Origin: Buddleja alternifolia
Taxonomy: Eukaryota; Streptophyta; Magnoliopsida; Lamiales; Scrophulariaceae
Reading direction: 5' to 3'
DNA length: 64,000 nt
Assembly: GCA_019426215.1 (NCBI GenBank)
Contig: CM033403.1
Span: 3,797,001-3,861,000 of the forward strand
The notes under the pieces were generated by a model that saw only the letters and a program-made list of their open reading frames with translations, did no database searches and was not told the DNA's origin. The position numbers and the translations under genes were made by a program. Numbering within the stretch: the first letter of the stretch is position 1; each line of letters opens with the position of its first letter. Positions 57,737 to 64,000 of this stretch are shown one piece after another.

Positions 57737-59271
57737 TAATCATTTGTGTAGTGGGACCTGTGAGAATTTTATTCTATAGATAATTGTGCTTGTGTTGGGA
57801 TTTAAAGCCCGACACTTAGTTAAGAGTAATTGTAAGGGGTTTGATGGGAGATTTTTCTCTGAATGATGTCCTATGATCAGTTGTGTCGTTTTAGGTGTAT
57901 TTTCTCTAGCATTCTTTGGTTTGTGTTTTCCATGAAAAATTGTGATAATAGAATTGTGATATTCATTTTTCTCCATTAAGCAAATTGTAATATTAGAATT
58001 GCAGAATGTATTTCGAAATTTATGGATCTGTGTATTCTTCTTTTGTTATTGTTAGTAGTTCAATTTTACTTCTATTTATAAATATTATATTGGAAGCTCT
58101 AGAGAATGTGCACCCATTGGAAAAAGTTACTTTTAGGCTGAAAAATGAGTCAAGCTATTCGATAATTGATTTGACATTATTGTTAAAATTTTATTTTAAT
58201 TTGATCCGTTAATAAATCAAACCAAACTTGAGCACTTTTCTTTGATGACAAATTATGATATTCAGTTCTATGAGTAAAAAATAATAAAATGTAGATGAAA
58301 AACTAAAAGACCAAGCTACTAAGATCGTTCAATTAGATCAAAACTCGTTTGAGCTTGGTTCGATTCCAAATCAAACTAAATTTAAATATAAAGTTTGGAA
58401 CTTCATAATAATTAAACAATTGTGAACCATATTTTGCTCTGTTCAATTCATTTACAACCCTAGTCATGTGTTAAGACTGAATCGAGTTGGGCTATTTTCT
58501 TAATCATTAATCACATTTACTGTTAAATTTGTGTAACCTGTGGTCATGGGCTAGCTCGATTTGAAATTACAAGGTGACAAAGCTTAATGGACCGAAGGAA
58601 CCCGATCTCTAATCGAAATGCTTCATGCATTTAAGAATATTGAAGACTTGAAGTAATGCCACTTGCACACTATTTATGTCCAACTAACCAAGGGTCATAT
58701 TATATATAGATACATGTAATTTTATGTTAGATGGAGTTCAATGATTCGAGAGTGTATTCTTTTTTACCTCTATATTTTTTAAGTTAGTTCCCACATGACA
58801 ATCAACATCTTTTCATTCAGGTTGATCTTAATGTTAAAGAACATAGAATCTTGGAGAGAAAAATAAAACTTGTATTTATTGATTGAAAATGACAATCTTA
58901 ACTAACTTAAGAACCACCCACTCACTACTACCCTTTGTAAAACATGTGAAAATCAAAATCCTAAATTAAACGCATGTAGCATGTATTCATCAATTTGCAT
59001 GTTCTATTACACGTTCATGCTACACTTTCTGTTACATGCATAGATGCATAACAAGTGTATACACGGACAATTGGGATATGGAAAAAAAAATCTCAGATTT
59101 TTATCCATATTACATATTTTTCTCTTTCCATATCCTAATCGCCCATGTATACACTTATCACGCATCTATACGTGTAACAGGTTGTGTAACACGAATGTTG
59201 TAACAGAAGATTTCATTTGTGTATTCATTCCCTTCTTTAAATCTACATCATAACCACCACTTTCATACCCT
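57737..59271. other. Intergenic sequence downstream of NFD4-like exon
   Basis: The first 250 bp may be the old 3' UTR. The rest is AT-rich unique text. A ~45-bp inverted repeat near 59058-59170 (gtgtatacacggacaattgg/ccatgtatacac, with ggatatgg/ccatatcc) could form a hairpin. No gene is supported. Confidence 0.45.
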
Positions 59272-59274
59272 TAA

Positions 59275-60367
59275 GGCTCCGTTTGTTTGCTAGGGAATGA
59301 AATCAAAATTGAGAATCTGATTCCCTGACATCAGATTACTGTGTTTGATAGCATTGCTTAAATTATGGGAAAGTAATCAGATTTCTCAAAACAGGGAATC
59401 CTGCACCCCAAAACAAGGAATCTAAATCCCTATTTTTTTGAGAGTTTCTTATTCCCTTTTTCAGGGGAATCTAAAAATATAACTTGCTAGACATTTTTAT
59501 TATTCATATTATGTCTTTTTTCTATCAATAAAAATATTTTTTAGATATATATATATAATTATATTTCATCATATAAGAAAATATATTATTTAAATTAATA
59601 CATATGTATGTTTGTATATATACAATTTACATATATAGCTTTTATATTTGAGTATATATTTACATGATAATAAGATATATATTTATATATGTGTATATAT
59701 ATATATATATACAGACACATATGTATACACACATATATATATATATTATATGTGTGTGTGTGTATATATTTCAGTATAATGCATATATATAATCATATAC
59801 TTTAGTTTAATTTTTTTTATTTTACATAATATATACATATATATATATATATGTGTGTGTGTGTATGTGTGTGTGTGTGTTGTGTGTATATAAATTTACA
59901 TATATATATATATATATATATTCAGTAATCTATTGTTCGTACTTCATATTTTGAACCCATTAATTGTTTTGACGTGTCATAGTCAAATTAATTTATTATT
60001 TTAATAGTTAGTATTTAAATATTAATTGTGCGTACAATATTACAGTTAGTATTAAAGTATATATACTTTTTTAATATAAAAATTTCACAAGTTTAGGTGA
60101 CACAACGTATACAAATAAATTAACTTACAAATAAGGTTAATTTAATGAAAGTTTTCAAATGTGAATTTCATTTCTTATGAAATGTGCATGAATTAAGCTT
60201 ACTTCTTCCAAAAAAAATAAAAATGTTCATGAACTAAACATTAAAAAGATCTTTATTTTATTTACTATACACAACCAAACACTATTATGAAATTAGGTAA
60301 CTGAAAATCTGATTACCAGATATGTGATTCCCAATTTGGATTCCATTACTGGCAAACAAACAGAGCC
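59275..60367. mobile_element. Non-autonomous PIF/Harbinger-like element
   Basis: The left terminus is GGCTCCGTTTGTTTGCTAGG. The right terminus, reverse-complemented, is GGCTCTGTTTGTTTGCCAG. The TSD TAA is at 59272-59274 and 60368-60370. Subterminal text is also inverted (aatgaaatcaaaattgagaa versus aatggaatccaaattgggaa). No transposase is present. The interior is AT/GT microsatellite-rich. Confidence 0.75.
59540..59925. repeat. AT/GT microsatellite cluster
   Basis: Runs of (TA)n and (TG)n, mixed as tatatgtgtgtgtgtgta, inside the PIF/Harbinger-like element. This parallels the microsatellite inside the similar element at 4147-5309. Confidence 0.85.
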
Positions 60368-60370
60368 TAA

Positions 60371-61270
60371 ATATTTTCATAATCAAATATCCATTAATTT
60401 GGTTTACTCTAATTAACTGTTACAAGGTTTCCATTTACATATTATTATCTAATCTTTGGTTTAAAAATACAAGAAACTTTTGGGCAGTGATAAATCCAGA
60501 GCACATTTCCTCCTGCCAGAGCAACTTTAACATTATTTCCAATGTGCCCTCTTCGGTCAATGAAATAACTTGGGCAAGTTTTTTTATCTTTCTCTCTCCT
60601 ATTATATAGTACTATAATGTTTCATATCTCTCTCTCTATCCTTATTTATCACTTGCAAAATATTTTGTCTTATCTCTATGCATGGAATTAGAATATTTAG
60701 CACGGATTTCATGACTGTCTCTCTCTCCTTTTACTTTTTATCGATTTTCTTCATCATTTGTAGACTAAAAGACTCAAGAACTCAACACACTTCAAGAACT
60801 CTACTTGTTAAGGCGTGAGTGTTTGTTTTCTTTAAAAAAAAAAAAGTGGAAGCTGGTTTATTTATTCAAGAAATCAATTTTTATGTGGTGAGTGCCTTTT
60901 GAATGCTTCTTTTTAGTATAACAAAGTTTCATAAATTCTATGTCCTAGAAGTATTTATTCTAGCATTCAATAATTTTATATTTTTATAAAATATATTAGT
61001 AGTGTGGACAAGCTATTGGTTTTCTTATATTTGATGATTTTTAAACCCTCTATAAGCAAAAAATGCAGCAATCAATTAATTGGATTGGTGAATTAGGCAA
61101 AAATTCAAAGTTATAATACTAGCCAGAAGCAATTTTACCTTATAGCTTCTCATTCATGTACTAATTGACTTGTGCATCGAGCATACCCATGTGAATTTAT
61201 TTTTCATGCATGGATTCTTATAGAAGACTTACAAAGTAGATTTAAAGCAATTTTTATACTTGTTATGCAG
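60371..61270 (+). other. 5' region and probable intron of MULE transposase gene
   Basis: CT-rich text (60590-60640) and aactcaacacacttcaagaa (about 60781) followed by a possible donor AAGGC|GTGAGTG near 60814 look like a 5'-UTR exon. An acceptor TTATGCAG ends at 61270. No coding is seen in this interval. Confidence 0.4.
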
Positions 61271-63270
61271 AAAAAGCACAAGTCATTAATATTCAAGAAG
61301 TTAATGAATGTTCCCCTGCACTCAATGTAGCATCTAAAGATGTCCATCATAAAAGTTTAATCGATCAGAGAGATATATTTCAACTACTTGATAGCAAATT
61401 TGTATCTCGCGATGATCTTCTTAGCGTTGTGAAGGGCATTTATTTCAAGCAAGGTTATGCTTTGTCTATCAAGAGTTCTCGAAAAGATATATGTAACTAT
61501 TGATTGTGATCGTGGGGGCTGTTATTGAGATAGACAAAATATTCCTATTGAAAATCGACAAAGAAATACAAAAACTCATCTCATAAACTTTTCATTTGAA
61601 ATTCAGGGGAGGCGAGAAGATGGCCTTTGGAAAGTTGTAATAAAAAATGACTTGCATAATCATGAGGCATCTGTTGACATTTGTGGCCATCCGTCTGCTC
61701 GAGTTTTATCAAAAGAAGAGATTAATGATGTTGATCAAATGACTCGGGCAGGAATAGCACCAAAGCAAATTCTTACATCTCTTCGGAAGAAAAATCCAAG
61801 TCTCCAAGCAGTGGCTAGAAATATTTACAATGTGAAAGGAAAGATTCAAAAAGAAAGCTTGGCAGGTCGTTCTATGATTCAGGCTTTGTATGAAGAACTC
61901 AGTGAAGGTGGTTTTACTTTTGACATTAAACGCGATGAAGAGGGTCATGTGAACCATTTGTTCTTTGCGCATACCACTTCTATAACATTGAGTAGAAGTT
62001 ATTCAAATGTGTTTGTGATGGATTGCACATATAAAACCAACAGATACAACATGCCTTTGCTTGAAATAATCAGCGTTACACGTTTTAACACTTCATTTTT
62101 TTCTAGTTTTGTCTTTTTGAAAAGTGAAGGACACGAAGACTACATTGGGCTCTAAGCACATTTAGTAAAGTTCTTGGTCCAGATAATCAACCTTTGGTAA
62201 TTGTGACTGATAGGGGAACTTGCACTGATGAAAGCTATCAAATCTGTTTTTCCAAGGTCTGTGAATTTGTTGTGTGAATGGCATATCCAAAAGAACATAG
62301 TTGGAAATTGCAAAGTTTTGAGAAGAAAGAAGATATGGATTAGTTTTTATCTGCATGGAATGAGATTGTATATTCTGCAACTGAAGAAGCATTTGAAAAT
62401 GCTTGGAAAGATCTTCAATTATCGTACAAGCATAAGAATGATCTCCTGAATTATGTGAGGAAAACATGGCTTCCTCACAAAACTCATTTTGTTAGTGCAT
62501 GGACAGAGAAGTGTCTACGCTTTGGAAATCGCACTACTTCAAGAGCTGAAGGTGCGCATTTGAAGCTTAAACAATTTTTACTTATTTCAACTGGTGATCT
62601 CCGAGGTGTAAAAGACAAAATGTGTCTTCTTATGTCAAATGATTTCCAAGAGATAAAAACTAAGTTATCAAGTGAAAGATTTGCAACTCCACTCAATTGT
62701 AACATCCCATTTTTTAGTGAAGTTATCACTTGTGTTTCAGCATTTGCATTGCAAAGGTTACATGAGCAGCTTGAAAAGGTACGAAAGAACACGATGACAG
62801 TGGCATGTACTGGTCAATTTGTGGCTACCATGGGTCTACCTTGTGTGCATATGATGCGTAATTGGAAAGAAATGGTATTATCTCTTAATGCTATACATTC
62901 TCAGTGGCGTATTGATATTAGAACTTCTCTATTCATTGATAATGAGATAAATATTAAAGAGAGTTCACTAAAAGGGATTGTTAGTAAGTTGCATGATAAA
63001 TACAATCATTGGCCTTTATTTGAAAAAGAGGATGCCCGAGCCAAATTATCTCAACTTTTAAGTAGCCCATCTCCTTTACTTTTCGAGCCAAATGTACAAA
63101 CTTTTAAAGGACGACCACCTAGTGCAAAGAAAAGAAAGGTGTCTAGTTCCACTAGAAGGGATCCTTCAAAGTTTGAAATTGTGGAGGCATCAAGAAAGTG
63201 CAGCAAATGTAAGGAACCCGGGCATGATATCTGCACTTGTCCAATGAAAGATAGAGGCTATGTTTGGTTA
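61271..63270 (+). pseudogene. MULE transposase (FAR1-type, SWIM zinc finger), decayed
   Basis: Frames on plus together cover a Mutator-like transposase. The N-terminal FAR1-like WRKY-GCM1 zinc region has [41 protein letters not shown]. The MULE domain shows the first acidic motif VFVMDCTYKTNRYNMPLLEI, then FVFLKSEGHEDYIG, VIVTDR with the second Asp, and CEWHIQKNIVGNCK. The largest intact frame is 62455-63558 (TWLPHKTHFVSAWTEKC). SWIM zinc finger: CTGQFVATMGLPCVHMM. C-terminal: GRPPSAKKRKVSS and a CCHC knuckle CSKCKEPGHDICTC. Breaks include a one-base shift near 61490, TGA at 61526-61528 (CGA expected), shifts near 62150 and 62216, and further shifts or stops between 62310 and 62455. It would cut and join DNA in trans if intact. 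Palindromes to its right are probably part of the same element, whose right end lies beyond the window. Confidence 0.85.
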
Positions 63271-63392
63271 CGTTTTCAAGCCTATTTTCGTCAGAATTTT
63301 TGGCCAAGTTATGTTTGGATTACACAATTTTTCACCAGGAAAGTTGTCAATTTTTGGTCCAATAAAAAAAGTAATGATTGTGCTCCCTGTTT

Positions 63393-63520
63393 CTCTGACA
63401 AACTCTCTCTCCTCTTTTTCTCTCACTCTATCACATTCTCTCTCTCACTCTATCTGACACACTCTCTCTCCTCTCTTTCTCTCACTCTTTCACTTTCTCT
63501 CTCTCTCACACACATTATAT
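63393..63520. repeat. CT-rich microsatellite
   Basis: Imperfect (TC)n with ctctcactctatcaca phrases, just after the transposase coding end and before (TA)n at 63525-63550. The open frame of 62455-63558 runs through it and probably overstates the protein C-terminus. Confidence 0.85.
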
Positions 63521-63587
63521 ATCTATCTATATATATATATATATATATTTTAACATAAATAGAAGACGACATTCTTCACTGTAGTTA

Positions 63588-63978
63588 AAGACGACATTTG
63601 AAATGTCGTCTTCAATTTTCTTATTTTTTTTAATTTTCCTAAATTAAATATAATTTTGTACTTAAATAAAATTTTTTCTATATATATATATATTTTTTTA
63701 TATATAATTAGATAATTAAAATAAAAATGAACAGTGAAGACGACATGCCACATGTAGTCTTCGCTGTTCAATTTTTTTTTTTTTATAATTTTCGTAAATT
63801 AAATATAATTTTTTCTATATATATATTATATATATAATTAGAAGACAACATTTTAGTCTTCATAATTCAAAAAAAATGAACAGTGAAGATGACATGCCAC
63901 ATGTTGTCTTCACTGTTCGTAAATTAAAAAAAAAAAGAAAATTGAAGACGACATTTGAAATGTCGTCTTCAATTTTCT
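63588..63978. repeat. Array of GACGACAT palindromes downstream of MULE gene
   Basis: Four hairpins: about 63588-63613 (AAGACGACATTTGAAATGTC...), 63728-63770 (TGAACAGTGAAGACGACATG ... CTGTTCA), 63877-63918 (a variant of the second) and 63935-63978 (a longer repeat of the first). They are separated by AT-rich spacers with repeated ttttcgtaaattaaatataa. They share the GACGACAT/ATGTCGTC core with 35448-35503 and 54540-54578. Confidence 0.85.
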
Positions 63979-64000
63979 TTTTTTATAGAATTTTCGTAAA

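Noticed and set aside
1..64000. tRNA, rRNA or small RNA genes
   Set aside because: I looked for tRNA-like B-box text, rRNA-like conserved blocks and snRNA starts and found nothing convincing. The ggtatcagagc matches are retrotransposon primer-binding sites.

Overview
The window is nuclear DNA of a flowering plant, most likely a eudicot. It is AT-rich, has introns and TATA-boxed LTR promoters, and is filled with plant-type transposons: Ty1/copia, Ty3/gypsy of the Tat lineage, MULE, PIF/Harbinger, hAT and Helitron. Every host-gene match is to a plant family and every one is partial or broken: CDC48C, SKIP14-like F-box, a BCS1-type AAA-ATPase and an NFD4-like MFS transporter. I see no gene that looks intact, so this is a transposon-dominated, gene-poor interval. 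The species cannot be named from sequence alone.

Layout. 1-880: CDC48C pseudogene exons (minus). 1441-3332: solo LTR. 4147-5309: PIF/Harbinger-like element holding a GT microsatellite. 6701-16490: copy A of a large segmental duplication. 16674-17497: 5' part of an AAA-ATPase gene with its TATA box. 18440-21252: two tandem 1.4-kb units, the second carrying an 87-bp MITE. 21308-31524: a 10.2-kb Tat-lineage Ty3/gypsy element (minus) with a multi-exon gene on its antisense strand. About 31600-35009: Helitron 3' part with a captured SKIP14-like exon. 35364-54708: a nested transposon stack. 55365-56165: a fold-back structure carrying a 39-bp coding-like repeat. 56226-56697: solo copia LTR. 57259-57736: last exon of an NFD4-like gene. 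59275-60367: a second PIF/Harbinger-like element. 61271 to window end: a decayed MULE transposase gene followed by repeated GACGACAT palindromes.

The most informative structure is the stack at 35364-54708, which can be peeled by its target-site duplications (TSDs). The outermost layer is a fold-back MULE-like element (10-bp TSD GTAAAAATAT) made of about twelve ~185-bp repeats, three in one orientation and nine in the other. A copia element, family 2 (TSD TTGCC), sits inside it. That copia carries a small hAT element in its 3' LTR (TSD GAGTTTCC, with an empty site in its other LTR) and a second copia, family 1, in the tip of its 5' LTR (TSD AGGAA). Family 1 in turn has a solo LTR in its own 3' LTR (TSD CTTAT).

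The left part of this stack, with the upstream Helitron, is duplicated almost unchanged at 6701-16490. The duplication edges fall inside elements, so it is a segmental copy made after all these insertions, and 32121-42000 is the source-like copy. All identifications come from reading the sequence and recalled family motifs; no search was run.
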